A stretch of 64,000 nucleotides of DNA from Dyella nitratireducens (GTDB lineage: Bacteria > Pseudomonadota > Gammaproteobacteria > Xanthomonadales > Rhodanobacteraceae). The notes below the pieces were generated by a model, which was not told the DNA's origin, searched no databases, and saw only the letters and a program-made list of their open reading frames with translations. Position 1 is the stretch's first letter. Each line of letters begins with the position of its first letter. This document shows positions 43,407 through 51,872 of this stretch, one piece after another. The position numbers were made by a program, and so were the translations under genes. The stretch lies in assembly GCF_014642835.1 (NCBI RefSeq), contig NZ_BMJA01000004.1:65678-129677 (forward strand), written 5' to 3'.

Positions 43407-44489
43407 TCAATACCAATCGAGCAGCGAAATGCCCACGCCCAGATAGGTGGCATTGTGGTTGTAGTCGAGAATGTTCTCGCCATAGCCCTTGAACAGCTCC
43501 ACGTAGCCGCGCAGATTGCCAGCCAGCGGGAAACTCCACGTCAGGCGTCCTGCACCGTGTTGCTGGCTACCGCCGCGTAGCGAGTCGCGCAGCAGCAGGC
43601 TGAACTCCTGGCCATTCCATTCGTGGATGATCTGCATGTCGGCGCGGCCCATGTAGTTGCTGATATCCGGATTGTTGTCGTCCTTGGCAGGTTCCGGAAT
43701 GCGCCACCAGGGACGGAACACAATGGTCCAATCCACGCGCTCGAAGCCAATTTGCCCCATCACCCGATTCCAGCTGCGCGATTCGGGATCAGATTGTCCG
43801 TTGGATTGATGATCGAGACCGATTCCCAGCAACCGGCCGTTCCAGCCGAATACGTGGTAGTCGGTGTTGAACACCAGCATTGCCTCCGGCTCATAGTCGG
43901 TTTCGCGGAACGGGCGCGAGAGTTTGGCGTTGTAGACCTGCCAGTAGGAATCCTGCGTGTAGCCCAACCACAAGTCGCCGGTATCGCCGAACACGCCTTG
44001 CCAGATTTTGGTTTTCAGGCTTAGCTGGAACTTGCCTTCGACGTTTTGCATGCCCAGTGGTGTCTGTACAGCGTTGACCGGATTCGGGCTGTAGGGAAGG
44101 TTGTTCTGATGAGTGGTGGCGAACACCGGCAGCACGTAGATCGGCTTGTAGCCGCGCAGGTTGAAAGTACCCAGCTTGCTTTGCGGTGAAAGCTCCCAGC
44201 GGCTGTCCAGCAGTGACAGCGGCGCAGTGGCGTTTTGAGACACCGTAGTCGCTTCGTTTTCGGCGTGGAACACTTTGGATTCGGGAGTGGGTGGTTGCCC
44301 GACGCGCTTTTGCGCCGCAGGCATCTGGCTGCGTCCTGCCGCGTGGTCGTAGCAGGCAAGCCGTTGTGCATCGCTTTCGATGCCGGTGCATGCTTTGAGG
44401 TCGGCGGGATCGATATTTTGCGCATGTAGCGGCAGTGCCGTCAGGCTGGCGCTCAGGCCTATCAGCAGAAAGCCGGACCAAGATGTCAT
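43407..44489 (-). CDS. pldA: Outer-membrane phospholipase A
   Basis: 360 residues with a signal peptide (1-23). The catalytic motif DHQSNGQSDPESRSWNR carries His227 and Ser229, matching the His-Ser dyad of OMPLA. The C-terminal half is a beta-barrel ending YLGVGISLLDWY, with aromatic terminal residues. The N-terminal region (residues 24-95) is longer than in E. coli PldA and low in predicted structure. It hydrolyses phospholipids that reach the outer leaflet. TTGGGGAG precedes the ATG at 44489. Confidence 0.9.
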   Translation of the reverse strand: MTSWSGFLLIGLSASLTALPLHAQNIDPADLKACTGIESDAQRLACYDHAAGRSQMPAAQKRVGQPPTPESKVFHAENEATTVSQNATAPLSLLDSRWELSPQSKLGTFNLRGYKPIYVLPVFATTHQNNLPYSPNPVNAVQTPLGMQNVEGKFQLSLKTKIWQGVFGDTGDLWLGYTQDSYWQVYNAKLSRPFRETDYEPEAMLVFNTDYHVFGWNGRLLGIGLDHQSNGQSDPESRSWNRVMGQIGFERVDWTIVFRPWWRIPEPAKDDNNPDISNYMGRADMQIIHEWNGQEFSLLLRDSLRGGSQQHGAGRLTWSFPLAGNLRGYVELFKGYGENILDYNHNATYLGVGISLLDWY

Positions 44490-44552
44490 GGTAGCTCCCC
44501 AAGACGCCACTCCGGGCGCGGTTCCGACAAGTCTAGCGATATGCGTATGCCA

Positions 44553-44586
44553 ATAAAAACGCCGGCCATCTCACGACGGCCGGCGT
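44553..44586 (-). terminator. Intrinsic terminator
   Basis: ACGCCGGCC (44559-44567) pairs with GGCCGGCGT (44578-44586). On the minus strand the stem is followed by TTTTTATT, so it terminates the gene at 44612-45028. Confidence 0.75.
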
Positions 44587-44611
44587 ACATGACAAAAAGC
44601 GTGTGGTTTGG

Positions 44612-45028
44612 TCAGTTCAGATCTTTCACCCAGCGCTCGTATTGCGCCTTGCTGACTTGGTTGCCGTTATGAGCCGCATATTCGAAGTCATTGGCCAACG
44701 GTGGATACGCATTGGCGTCTGCTTTGCTGATGTATTTTTTGCCATTGGCCAGTTGTTCGAACGACGGCGGAGAGGTCGTAGAGGGTGTCGAGCCCATCGT
44801 GGAGTTGACGGTGACCTGGCCTTTAGCCGTGTTATACGTGGCGCTGTTCGCGCCGCTGCTGCCGGCATTGGTCCCTGCGTTATTGACGCTCACGTTGCTA
44901 GTGCTTTGGGTTGGGGAGGTTGTAGCGGGTTGCTGCATTGGCTGGCTTTGCGTTTGCGCCGATGCGATACCTGCAACAAGCAGGCCGGTGCTGAAGATGG
45001 CGATGAAGGTGGGGATACGGGCTTTCAT
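44612..45028 (-). CDS. Secreted hypothetical protein with a degenerate EF-hand-like C-terminus
   Basis: 138 residues with a signal peptide (1-24, AIASAQ). The middle is Ser/Thr/Asn/Gln-rich low complexity. The last 45 residues contain ISKADANAYPPLANDF and HNGNQVSKAQYERWV, which resemble two EF-hand loops lacking most acidic ligands. Many Xanthomonadales secrete small EF-hand-like proteins of this kind; calcium binding here is doubtful. No operon partner. A clear terminator follows. Confidence 0.7.
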   Translation of the reverse strand: MKARIPTFIAIFSTGLLVAGIASAQTQSQPMQQPATTSPTQSTSNVSVNNAGTNAGSSGANSATYNTAKGQVTVNSTMGSTPSTTSPPSFEQLANGKKYISKADANAYPPLANDFEYAAHNGNQVSKAQYERWVKDLN

Positions 45029-45151
45029 GAGTTAGCTCCTTGCAATGCTTGCGCGAGCCGGTGCTGATAGCCGGTTGGCGTTATGTGTCACCGACCCGCC
45101 AAGCTTGATGTGCAAGTTAGCAATATCGGTGTAAATCCCAGCAGAATAGTG

Positions 45152-46441
45152 ATGTCTCCATTCAGTGAAGGCAGGCCGTCATTGAGCGAACTTTTAGTGG
45201 ACAGGAAAGCTCTAACCCTTTCCCAGGCGCGTGCTTTGCAGTTGGCTGCACAAGGATTGCTGCAAGCACCTAAACGTCGTGCGCGGCGCGAGGATGTGAT
45301 TGCTGCGATCCAGCGCATGCGGTTATTGCAGATCGACAGTATCCACGTCGTCGCACGCAGTCCTTATCTGGTGCTCTATGCGCGCCTTGGCGACTATCCG
45401 CAGGCTTGGCTGGAAGAGGCATTGGAAAACGGACGCATCGCCGAATGCTGGGCGCACGAAGCCTGCTTCGTCACCGCGGCCGATATCGGTTCGCATCGCG
45501 CATGGCGCGCGCAGGCACAAAGCAACCATTGGGCGGATAAGCACGCGGCGCGTGCGCGCGATGCTAATCTTCAGGAAATGCATGCCTTGCTCGAACGCGT
45601 GCGCACAACCGGAGCGGTGCGTGCTTCTGATTTCGAGCGTGCCGAACGAGCTGCGTCGGGCTGGTGGGAATGGAAACCAGAGAAGCGCTGGCTTGAAGCA
45701 TGGTTCGCCTCGGGCGAGTTGATGGTGACGCGCCGCGAGCGCTTCCAGCGCGTCTACGATCTGGCCGAACGTGTGCTTGCCAAGCTTGATCCGCCTTTTG
45801 ATGGCGCGTTGCTGAGCCGTTCCACCACTGAGTTGCGCCAGCATTTCATTCTCGACAGCGTGCGTGCGCTAGGTATCACGCAGGCGCGATGGATCGCTGA
45901 TTACTTCCGGCTCAAGCCCGCCGTGGATGATCGGGAGCTTGCGCCGTTGCTTGCAGCAGGTGATTTGCTGAGTGTGCAGGTGGCCGGCTGGGGTAGCGCT
46001 GCCTATGTGCATCGTGATCACGCAGCCTTGCTCGATAGCGCTTATGCAGGACGCCTGCGTGCCACGCAAACCGCCTTGCTATCGCCGTTCGATCCGCTGG
46101 TGTGGGATCGGGCGCGCGTGCGCGCCATGTTCGATTTCGACTACACCATCGAGTGTTACGTGCCGGCGGCCAAGCGGCGCTACGGTTACTACGTGCTGCC
46201 GATCCTGCATCGCGGAAGGTTGATCGGGCGTCTGGATGCCAAGGCACATCGCGCCGAAGGCCAGTTCGAGATCAAGGCGCTGTTTCTTGAAGAGGGTATT
46301 GCGCCGACGGATCGCATGGTTGCGGAAGTGGCTGAAGCAATCGCCGCTATGGCGGCGTGGCACGGCACTCCGGAGGTTCGACTTGGGCGATGCCGGCCGG
46401 CGTCATTGGCGCCGGCGCTGCGTGCGCATTGGCGCCGTTGA
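45152..46441 (+). CDS. AlkZ/YcaQ-like DNA glycosylase family protein (winged helix)
   Basis: 429 residues of the DUF1006 / winged-helix AlkZ family. The catalytic QxD/Q pattern appears as QIDSI within LLQIDSIHVVARSPYLVLYARLG. Further family segments are WAHEACFV and LLSPFDPLVWDRARVRAMFDFDYTIECYVPA. Family members excise alkylated bases or unhook interstrand cross-links (AlkZ, YcaQ). Specificity here is inferred from family only. An ATG at 45152 is selected; the frame is open to 45083 but without a better start. Convergent with the small lipoprotein gene. Confidence 0.85.
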   Translation: MSPFSEGRPSLSELLVDRKALTLSQARALQLAAQGLLQAPKRRARREDVIAAIQRMRLLQIDSIHVVARSPYLVLYARLGDYPQAWLEEALENGRIAECWAHEACFVTAADIGSHRAWRAQAQSNHWADKHAARARDANLQEMHALLERVRTTGAVRASDFERAERAASGWWEWKPEKRWLEAWFASGELMVTRRERFQRVYDLAERVLAKLDPPFDGALLSRSTTELRQHFILDSVRALGITQARWIADYFRLKPAVDDRELAPLLAAGDLLSVQVAGWGSAAYVHRDHAALLDSAYAGRLRATQTALLSPFDPLVWDRARVRAMFDFDYTIECYVPAAKRRYGYYVLPILHRGRLIGRLDAKAHRAEGQFEIKALFLEEGIAPTDRMVAEVAEAIAAMAAWHGTPEVRLGRCRPASLAPALRAHWRR

Positions 46442-46452
46442 AAAGTAGGTGT

Positions 46453-46842
46453 TCAGCGAGATGTGGTGTTTGGAGCCGTGCAGGATCGCCCCTGCAAGCT
46501 TTCCTGCAACTGTTGGGCAAGGCCCATGCAGCGATTGGCCAGGTAGGGGCGCACGCCAGGGTCGCTGGCTTCCTGCAGCAACGTATCGTGCATCGTCTGG
46601 TAATGGGTTTGCAGGCTATCCACAGGATAGGTACCGGCAGCGCGATGACAGGTGAGATAGCTGTTCAGGTAGCTATCGCAGGCGGGAATGCCGGTGAGTG
46701 TGATTTTTTGTGGAGGAACAATGGGTTGTGGCTTACGTACCCCCTGGCCGCAACCACTCAGCAGCACGCCGAGCGCAACCAGGACGCCGATGTCGAGAAG
46801 ACGGCAGAAAGCCACCGCACTACGCTGTTTCAGGAGCGTCAT
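46453..46842 (-). CDS. Hypothetical lipoprotein with conserved cysteines
   Basis: 129 residues from the chosen ATG, with a lipoprotein signal and lipobox LLSGC (Cys31). The mature domain has ACDSYLNSYLTCHR and later LANRCMGLAQQL, a Cys-x10-Cys pair plus a third Cys, resembling small DUF-type periplasmic helical proteins. No function is assigned. The start could instead be at 46875. It is upstream of and divergent from the cold-shock cluster. Confidence 0.65.
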   Translation of the reverse strand: MTLLKQRSAVAFCRLLDIGVLVALGVLLSGCGQGVRKPQPIVPPQKITLTGIPACDSYLNSYLTCHRAAGTYPVDSLQTHYQTMHDTLLQEASDPGVRPYLANRCMGLAQQLQESLQGRSCTAPNTTSR

Positions 46843-46990
46843 CACAAAGTCATCACATATCGAATGATCAAGCATACAACTTCGCCTGACGGATGCGTGC
46901 TGAACACGCATTAGCTTGTGGCGAGAATTACAGGTATGATGCGCGCACTGAGTTTGCCTTAGGTCACCAGAGTCACGTGACCCGGTGCAG

Positions 46991-47083
46991 CTGATTTAAG
47001 ATCCGCCTCATCGCTCACCCCTTGGGTTTTCCTTTGCACACCAGTAAGTAGACCGCACTAAATCAGGCGGTCGAGTCTTTTTT
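46991..47083 (+). promoter_or_regulatory. Structured leader of the first cold-shock gene
   Basis: GACCGC (47051-47056) pairs with GCGGTC (47067-47072) and a T6 run follows five bases later, a weak terminator-like hairpin. Its loop strand TAAATCAG (47059-47066) is also perfectly complementary to CTGATTTA at 46991-46998. The two folds are mutually exclusive. Confidence 0.45.
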
Positions 47084-47110
47084 GAAAACTTGAGTTTTGG
47101 AGTGAGCAAC

Positions 47111-47320
47111 ATGTCTGATCGTCAGACCGGTACCGTCAAATGGTTCAACGATGCCAAGGGTTTCGGCTTCATCAGCCGCGACAATGGCCCGGATGTTTTC
47201 GTGCACTTTCGCGCGATCCAGGGCAATGGCTTCAAGAGCCTGCAGGAAGGCCAGAAGGTCACCTTCAAGGTAGTGCAGGGCCAGAAGGGCCTGCAGGCCG
47301 ACGAAGTGATTCCGGCCTAA
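47111..47320 (+). CDS. Cold-shock protein (CspA family), first copy
   Basis: 69 residues comprising one cold-shock domain. RNP1 is GFGFI and RNP2 is VFVHF, with the family start [12 protein letters not shown]. It binds single-stranded RNA/DNA and melts mRNA secondary structure. The ATG at 47111 is used since an upstream ATG at 47090 lies in the leader; TTTTGGAGTG is the ribosome site. First of three tandem copies. An intrinsic terminator (47352-47384) follows, so copies are separately transcribed. Confidence 0.95.
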   Translation: MSDRQTGTVKWFNDAKGFGFISRDNGPDVFVHFRAIQGNGFKSLQEGQKVTFKVVQGQKGLQADEVIPA

Positions 47321-47351
47321 TTGCCTAAAAGAAATCGAGCTAGATCGATTT

Positions 47352-47384
47352 AAAAAAACCGGGCGTAATGCCCGGTTTTTTTTA
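47352..47384 (+). terminator. Intrinsic terminator of first csp gene
   Basis: AAACCGGGC pairs with GCCCGGTTT around a 5-base GTAAT loop, followed by a long T run (47376-47383) and preceded by an A run. A classic strong terminator. Confidence 0.9.
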
Positions 47385-47423
47385 TTTCCGCGATATAACT
47401 GCGATTATCGAATGTGATTCAGC

Positions 47424-47470
47424 GCGTGAATTTTCCATCACATATCGATTCACGGAAATCACTATCCTGT
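47424..47470 (+). promoter_or_regulatory. Conserved csp upstream block, copy 1
   Basis: A 47-base block matches 47895-47941 without gaps at about 35 positions. It contains CGTGAA and TTCACG as an inverted pair 18 bases apart and ends TATCCTGT. It lies 142 bases before the second csp ATG, so may be the promoter/operator of a long leader. Confidence 0.5.
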
Positions 47471-47611
47471 GGCGGCTGGCTGGCCGACAAATGCGTGTTC
47501 GCAAAAGGTTTTTGCACCGGGCGCACGAAAGGTTATCGGCATGCCCAGTGGCCGCCGCTCGGGTGGGCTGCGGTTCTCATTGGTTAGCGCTAGAAACGGA
47601 TGGGGTTAGTC

Positions 47612-47824
47612 ATGTCGGAAGAACGTGCAACGGGCACAGTCAAGTGGTTTAACGACGCCAAGGGATACGGGTTCATCAGCAGCGACAAGGGCGGTGACCT
47701 GTTCGTGCACTTCAAGTCAATCCAGGGCAATGGTTTTCGATCGCTCAAGGAAGGCCAGAAGGTCACGTTCCTCGTCAAGCAGGGGCCTAAAGGTCTCCAG
47801 GCGGAGGAGGTTTCAGCGGTCTGA
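47612..47824 (+). CDS. Cold-shock protein (CspA family), second copy
   Basis: 70 residues, one cold-shock domain ([25 protein letters not shown]). It differs from the neighbours in the RNP regions (SSDKGGDLF instead of SRDNGPDVF), suggesting an older divergence or different RNA preference. The ATG at 47612 follows GGGG. Its 5' leader is about 140 bases and shares blocks with the leader of the third copy. It is followed by a strong terminator. Confidence 0.95.
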   Translation: MSEERATGTVKWFNDAKGYGFISSDKGGDLFVHFKSIQGNGFRSLKEGQKVTFLVKQGPKGLQAEEVSAV

Positions 47825-47846
47825 AACCAGCAATTAATAAGCCGTG

Positions 47847-47875
47847 AAAAAGCCGGGCCAAAAGCCCGGCTTTTT
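47847..47875 (+). terminator. Intrinsic terminator of second csp gene
   Basis: AAAAAGCCGGGC and GCCCGGCTTTTT form a 12-bp stem around CAAAA, ending in a T-run. Confidence 0.9.
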
Positions 47876-47894
47876 CGTTTTTTAAGCGATTTTC

Positions 47895-47941
47895 GCGTGA
47901 ATTTCTCATCACACTTGCTTTCACAGGAGTGATTATCCTGT
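47895..47941 (+). promoter_or_regulatory. Conserved csp upstream block, copy 2
   Basis: Counterpart of 47424-47470, 149 bases before the third csp ATG. GTGAA (47897-47901) and TTCAC (47920-47924) retain the inverted pair. A second shared box, GCTCGGGTGGG, occurs about 45-55 bases before each ATG (47557-47567 and 48034-48044). Confidence 0.5.
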
Positions 47942-48089
47942 ATTTACTGCGGTTGCTTGGTAAGGCGCGTTCGCAAGGCGGCGATTGGTCCGCATGCCTC
48001 CACCCGATCTGAAGCATTCACAGTAAGCCGTCGGCTCGGGTGGGTCGTCTGGTCTTTAAAAAAAGTCGGTGCTCGCAATGGAGTGAGTT

Positions 48090-48302
48090 ATGTCGGAACA
48101 ACGTGAAATAGGCAAAGTGAAATGGTTCAACGATGCCAAGGGTTTTGGCTTTATCAGCCGTGATAATGGCCCGGACGTTTTCGTGCATTTTCGCGCTATC
48201 AAAGGCGATGGCTTCAAAAGCCTCAAGGAAGGCGAAAAGGTCGAGTTCAAAGTCGTGCAGGGGCAAAAGGGATTGCAGGCGGATGAAGTGAGCAAGGCGT
48301 AA
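48090..48302 (+). CDS. Cold-shock protein (CspA family), third copy
   Basis: 70 residues, one cold-shock domain ([41 protein letters not shown]). It is closer to the first copy in protein sequence than to the second. It has GGAGTG about 9 bases before the ATG. Its 5' leader nevertheless resembles that of the second copy. A GC-rich terminator follows. Confidence 0.95.
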   Translation: MSEQREIGKVKWFNDAKGFGFISRDNGPDVFVHFRAIKGDGFKSLKEGEKVEFKVVQGQKGLQADEVSKA

Positions 48303-48325
48303 ATTCTTGAAGTCGTGATTTGAGG

Positions 48326-48350
48326 GCCGGCCCGGGGGCCGGCCTTCTTG
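48326..48350 (+). terminator. Hairpin terminator of third csp gene
   Basis: GGCCGGCCC pairs with GGGCCGGCC (48326-48345) around a very short loop; TTCTTGTTTTT follows. Very GC-rich. Confidence 0.7.
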
Positions 48351-48385
48351 TTTTTGCATGGCCAGCTAACAGGTAAGCTGTGCCG

Positions 48386-49276
48386 ATGCCAGCGTCCCTG
48401 GAATCGACTTCCGTCCGCACTGTATCGACCATCACCGTGCCGGTTGCCGCGGCGGATGGCGCGCGCAGTGAATTGATTTGCGTACTACCTGCAGAGCCTG
48501 CGGAGCAATCGGTCTATTGGTTGCCGGCGATGGGTGTGCCGGCAAAGCATTATTTACCGTTGGCAGAAGCGTTTGCTGCTCGCGGCATAGCGGTCGCCTT
48601 GCATGAGTGGCGTGGTATCGGCTCCAGCAATCGACGGGCAAACCGGCACCATGATTGGGGTTATCGCGAATTGCTTGAAGTCGATTTCAATGCCGGCGTG
48701 CGCGAAGCAAGAACACGTTGGCCGAATGCCAAGCTTTGGATGGGCGGGCATAGCCTCGGCGGACAGCTGGCGTGCCTTTATGCCAGCCTGCATCGCCAGG
48801 ATGTAGCCGGCATGTTGCTGGCGGCGAGCGGATCGCCTTATTGGCGCACGTTTTCGTATGCACCTTTGATTTTCGCCGCGCTTGGGTTGGCTGCGCCATT
48901 GTCGAAACTGTTGGGTTATCTACCGGGACGCAAGATCGGTTTTGGCGGTAACGAAGCGCGTGGCGTTATAGCGGATTGGTCGCGCAGCGGGCGCACCGGA
49001 CGCTATGCCGCACATGGCATGGCCGTAGATTTTGAGCAACAACTGGCGGCACTGCAGATACCGGTATGGGCGTTGCAGTTGCGCGATGACTGGCTTGCAC
49101 CATCGCGTTCGCTGGCATGGCTGCTCGGCAAGATGCCTCAGGCATCCAAACGCACGGGAATCATCGAACCCGACCAGCTTGCAGGGCAACGAGCGGATCA
49201 CTTCAGCTGGATGAAGGTGCCCGAAAGTCTCGTTGCGCAATGGGTGGCATGGATGGACGTCGATGCCCGCACTTGA
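48386..49276 (+). CDS. Alpha/beta hydrolase (serine aminopeptidase S33-like)
   Basis: 296 residues. The nucleophile elbow is WMGGHSLGGQLA, preceded by an oxyanion-type region YWLPAMGVPAKHYLPLAEAFAARG and the HEWRGIGSSN loop. The C-terminal DHFSW supplies the probable catalytic His. Substrate unknown; it resembles YheT-/lysophospholipase-like hydrolases. ATG at 48386 is chosen, six bases after an in-frame GTG. It is the first of three co-oriented genes with the old yellow enzyme and pirin. Confidence 0.85.
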   Translation: MPASLESTSVRTVSTITVPVAAADGARSELICVLPAEPAEQSVYWLPAMGVPAKHYLPLAEAFAARGIAVALHEWRGIGSSNRRANRHHDWGYRELLEVDFNAGVREARTRWPNAKLWMGGHSLGGQLACLYASLHRQDVAGMLLAASGSPYWRTFSYAPLIFAALGLAAPLSKLLGYLPGRKIGFGGNEARGVIADWSRSGRTGRYAAHGMAVDFEQQLAALQIPVWALQLRDDWLAPSRSLAWLLGKMPQASKRTGIIEPDQLAGQRADHFSWMKVPESLVAQWVAWMDVDART

Positions 49277-49330
49277 TCAGCCTTCGATCGCCGCCATGTA
49301 ACGAACTTTGTTTGCCATGACGGTGCCGCG

Positions 49331-50389
49331 ATGAAGCTGTTCGAACCTTATACCCAGCGAAGCCAGACCTTGCGCAACCGCATCGTGGTATCGCCGATGT
49401 GCGAATACTCGGCGCTGGATGGCGTGCCGAATGCATGGCACATGGTGCACCTGGGCAGTCGCGCCGTGGGTGGCGCCGGTGCGGTGATCACGGAGGCCAC
49501 CGCGGTCTCGCCAGAGGGGCGCATTTCTGCGCATGACACCGGTATCTGGAACGACGCACAGGTTGAAGCTTGGCGCCCCATCGTTGCCTTCCTGGCCGAG
49601 CACGGTGCGGTTCCAGGCGTGCAATTGGCGCACGCTGGTCGCAAGGCGAGTGTCTGGCGTCCTTGGGAGGGCGGCGGATCGCTGCCGGCAGACCAGGGTG
49701 CATGGCAGACCGTGGCGCCTTCGGCGATTGCGTTCGACACGGATTGGCACGTGCCGCAGGCGCTGGATATGGATGGGATTCGCCAAGTTGTAGCCGATTT
49801 CCGTGCGGCTGCGGTGCGTGCGAAAGAAGCCGGCTTCAAGCTGGTCGAGCTGCATGGTGCACATGGCTACCTGCTGCATCAATTTATGTCGCCGTTGAGC
49901 AACCATCGCAACGACGAATACGGTGGCAGCTTCGAAAACCGTACGCGTCTCGTGCGTGAAGTCATTACCGCAGTGCGTGAAGTCTGGCCGGATAATCTGC
50001 CGCTCTGGTTGCGCATTTCGGCCACCGACTGGGCCGACAACGGCTGGACCATCGACGAGAGTGTGCGACTGGCAGGTCAACTTTCTGGCCTCGGCGTGGA
50101 CTTGATCGACGTCTCCAGCGGGGGCCTGGTGCCGCACGTCAAGATTCCGGTCGGTCCCGGTTATCAGGTTCCGTTTGCCGCACGCATTCGGCAGGAAACA
50201 GGCATTGCTACCGGTGCGGTGGGCCTGATCACCGAGCCTGCGCAGGCAGATGGCATCATTGCCGGCGGTGCTGCAGATCTGGTGCTGATCGCACGCGCCA
50301 GCCTGCGCGATCCGTATTTCCCACGCCGCGCCGCGCAGGAACTGGGTGCAACCATCACGCCGCCGGAGCAATATCAACGCGCCTGGTAA
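49331..50389 (+). CDS. NADH:flavin oxidoreductase, old yellow enzyme family (YqjM-type)
   Basis: 352 residues of the FMN TIM-barrel old yellow enzyme family. Segments: PMCEYSALDGVPNAWH, VQLAHAGRKAS, LHGAHGYLLHQFMSPLSNHRNDEYGGSFENR and the FMN-phosphate end GAADLVLIARASLRDPYF. The PMC start with Cys near the flavin is typical of YqjM/thermophilic-like members. It reduces alkenes, quinones or nitro compounds with NADPH; the physiological substrate is unknown. Just ahead of the pirin gene, which may share a role in redox stress. Confidence 0.93.
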   Translation: MKLFEPYTQRSQTLRNRIVVSPMCEYSALDGVPNAWHMVHLGSRAVGGAGAVITEATAVSPEGRISAHDTGIWNDAQVEAWRPIVAFLAEHGAVPGVQLAHAGRKASVWRPWEGGGSLPADQGAWQTVAPSAIAFDTDWHVPQALDMDGIRQVVADFRAAAVRAKEAGFKLVELHGAHGYLLHQFMSPLSNHRNDEYGGSFENRTRLVREVITAVREVWPDNLPLWLRISATDWADNGWTIDESVRLAGQLSGLGVDLIDVSSGGLVPHVKIPVGPGYQVPFAARIRQETGIATGAVGLITEPAQADGIIAGGAADLVLIARASLRDPYFPRRAAQELGATITPPEQYQRAW

Positions 50390-50402
50390 CCGGAGTTTTA
50401 AC

Positions 50403-51278
50403 GTGCAGACTCTTCCGACCTTGATCGACAAAAGCCGCTTGCATGATCTCGGCGACGGCTTCGTCGTGCGGCGCATGCTGCCGGTGCTTGCCGCACGCCA
50501 CGTTGGTCCGTTCGTGTTCTACGACCACATGGGGCCGGCAGATTTCGCGCCCGGCAAAGGTTTGGATGTACGCCCACATCCGCATATCGGCCTGGCTACC
50601 GTCACCTGGCTGTTCGAAGGCAGCATCCGCCATCGCGATAGCGTTGGCAGCGTGGCAGACATCACGCCTGGCGCCGTGAATTGGATGACCGCAGGGCGTG
50701 GCATTGTTCATTCGGAGCGCACGCCACCGGAGGCGCGCCGCAGCGGACAGCGCATGCACGGTATCCAGGTATGGGTGGCCTTGCCGCGTGCCCACGAAGA
50801 AGTGGAGCCGGAATTTCATCATCACGAAGCCGAAAGCCTGCCACGCATTCGCCAATCTGGCGCGGAGCTGGTGCTGATCGCCGGTACGGCTTATGGCAGT
50901 GCATCGCCGGTGAAAGTGTTTGCACCGATGTTCTTTATCGAAGCCCGGCTGGATGCTGGCGCACAAGTACGGTTGCCGGATGAGCATCTGGAACGTGGTG
51001 TGCACGTGGTCGACGGCGAGGTCAGCTGGGGTGGCCTCACCCTGCAATCCGCCCAGATGGCTGTGCAGGCAGGTGCATCCGCACCCTCGGTCCAGGCAAA
51101 GACCGCCAGTCGACTGATGCTGTTTGGCGGGGCACCGCTCGATGGCGAACGGCATCTGTGGTGGAACTTCGTTTCCAGTTCGCTCGAGCGTATCGAGCAG
51201 GCCAAGGCGGACTGGGCAGCCCAGCGGTTTGCCAAAGTATTCGGCGATGAGGAAGAGTTCATTCCGCTACCGGTATGA
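50403..51278 (+). CDS. Pirin family protein
   Basis: 291 residues, two cupin domains. The N-terminal metal motif is HPHIGLATVTWLFEG with HRDSVGS and TPGAVNWMTAGRGIVHSE; His, His, His and Glu ligate iron in pirins. The C-terminal half is a second cupin (FAPMFFIEARLD...ERGVHVVDGEV). Bacterial pirins modulate pyruvate dehydrogenase, quercetin breakdown or unknown targets. The start is GTG at 50403 with GGAG eight bases upstream, placing it 13 bases after the old yellow enzyme stop. Confidence 0.92.
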   Translation: MQTLPTLIDKSRLHDLGDGFVVRRMLPVLAARHVGPFVFYDHMGPADFAPGKGLDVRPHPHIGLATVTWLFEGSIRHRDSVGSVADITPGAVNWMTAGRGIVHSERTPPEARRSGQRMHGIQVWVALPRAHEEVEPEFHHHEAESLPRIRQSGAELVLIAGTAYGSASPVKVFAPMFFIEARLDAGAQVRLPDEHLERGVHVVDGEVSWGGLTLQSAQMAVQAGASAPSVQAKTASRLMLFGGAPLDGERHLWWNFVSSSLERIEQAKADWAAQRFAKVFGDEEEFIPLPV

Positions 51279-51347
51279 CGTCCTGCAGCGTGCATGTGCG
51301 GCGTGCCGGGATTACGCTGATCGCCGTAAAGCGCTGTGGAGTCCGCC

Positions 51348-51650
51348 ATGTCCGCGTTCGCCAGCTTCCGTGATTTCTATCCGTACTACCTCAACGAGCA
51401 CCGGGATCGCCGTTGCCGTCGACTGCATTTCATCGGCAGCTCGCTGGTGTTGTTGATGGTGGTGTATGCCTTGGGTTCTGGACGGCTGGCTTGGCTGTGG
51501 TTGGTGCCCGTAGTCGGCTATGGGTTTGCATGGATCGGCCACTTCGCATTCGAGAAGAACAAGCCGGCTACGTTTCAGCATCCCTTGTACAGCTTGATGG
51601 GCGATTGGGTGATGTATTGGGAAGTGCTGCGCGGCAGAGTGAAGATTTGA
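51348..51650 (+). CDS. Mpo1-like / DUF962 membrane protein
   Basis: 100 residues with two transmembrane segments. The DUF962 signature is present: FYPYYLNEHRDRRCRRLHFIGSSLVL, followed by WIGHFAFEKNKPATFQHPLYSLMGDW. The conserved histidines (NEHRDR, RRLHF, WIGHF) bind iron in yeast Mpo1, a dioxygenase of 2-hydroxy fatty acid alpha-oxidation. The bacterial function is not established. The ATG at 51348 follows GGAG. Confidence 0.9.
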   Translation: MSAFASFRDFYPYYLNEHRDRRCRRLHFIGSSLVLLMVVYALGSGRLAWLWLVPVVGYGFAWIGHFAFEKNKPATFQHPLYSLMGDWVMYWEVLRGRVKI

Positions 51651-51872
51651 TCGCGTAGGTTTCGCGCAAGCCTTACGAATCGTTGCGAGTATGTAAAGAC
51701 AAATTAGGCGTGCAATGGGCTGCACGATTTCACGTTGAATCTATGCCGCAAGTCACACCCGCAAGCTTTTTCGGCTGAATGTGTACCAAACTGTCATATA
51801 CACGAGACAACCGATGTATAGGGTGCACGTTACATTGCTTGTCCTCTGCCAGGTTCGACCGCGGATAGCCGC

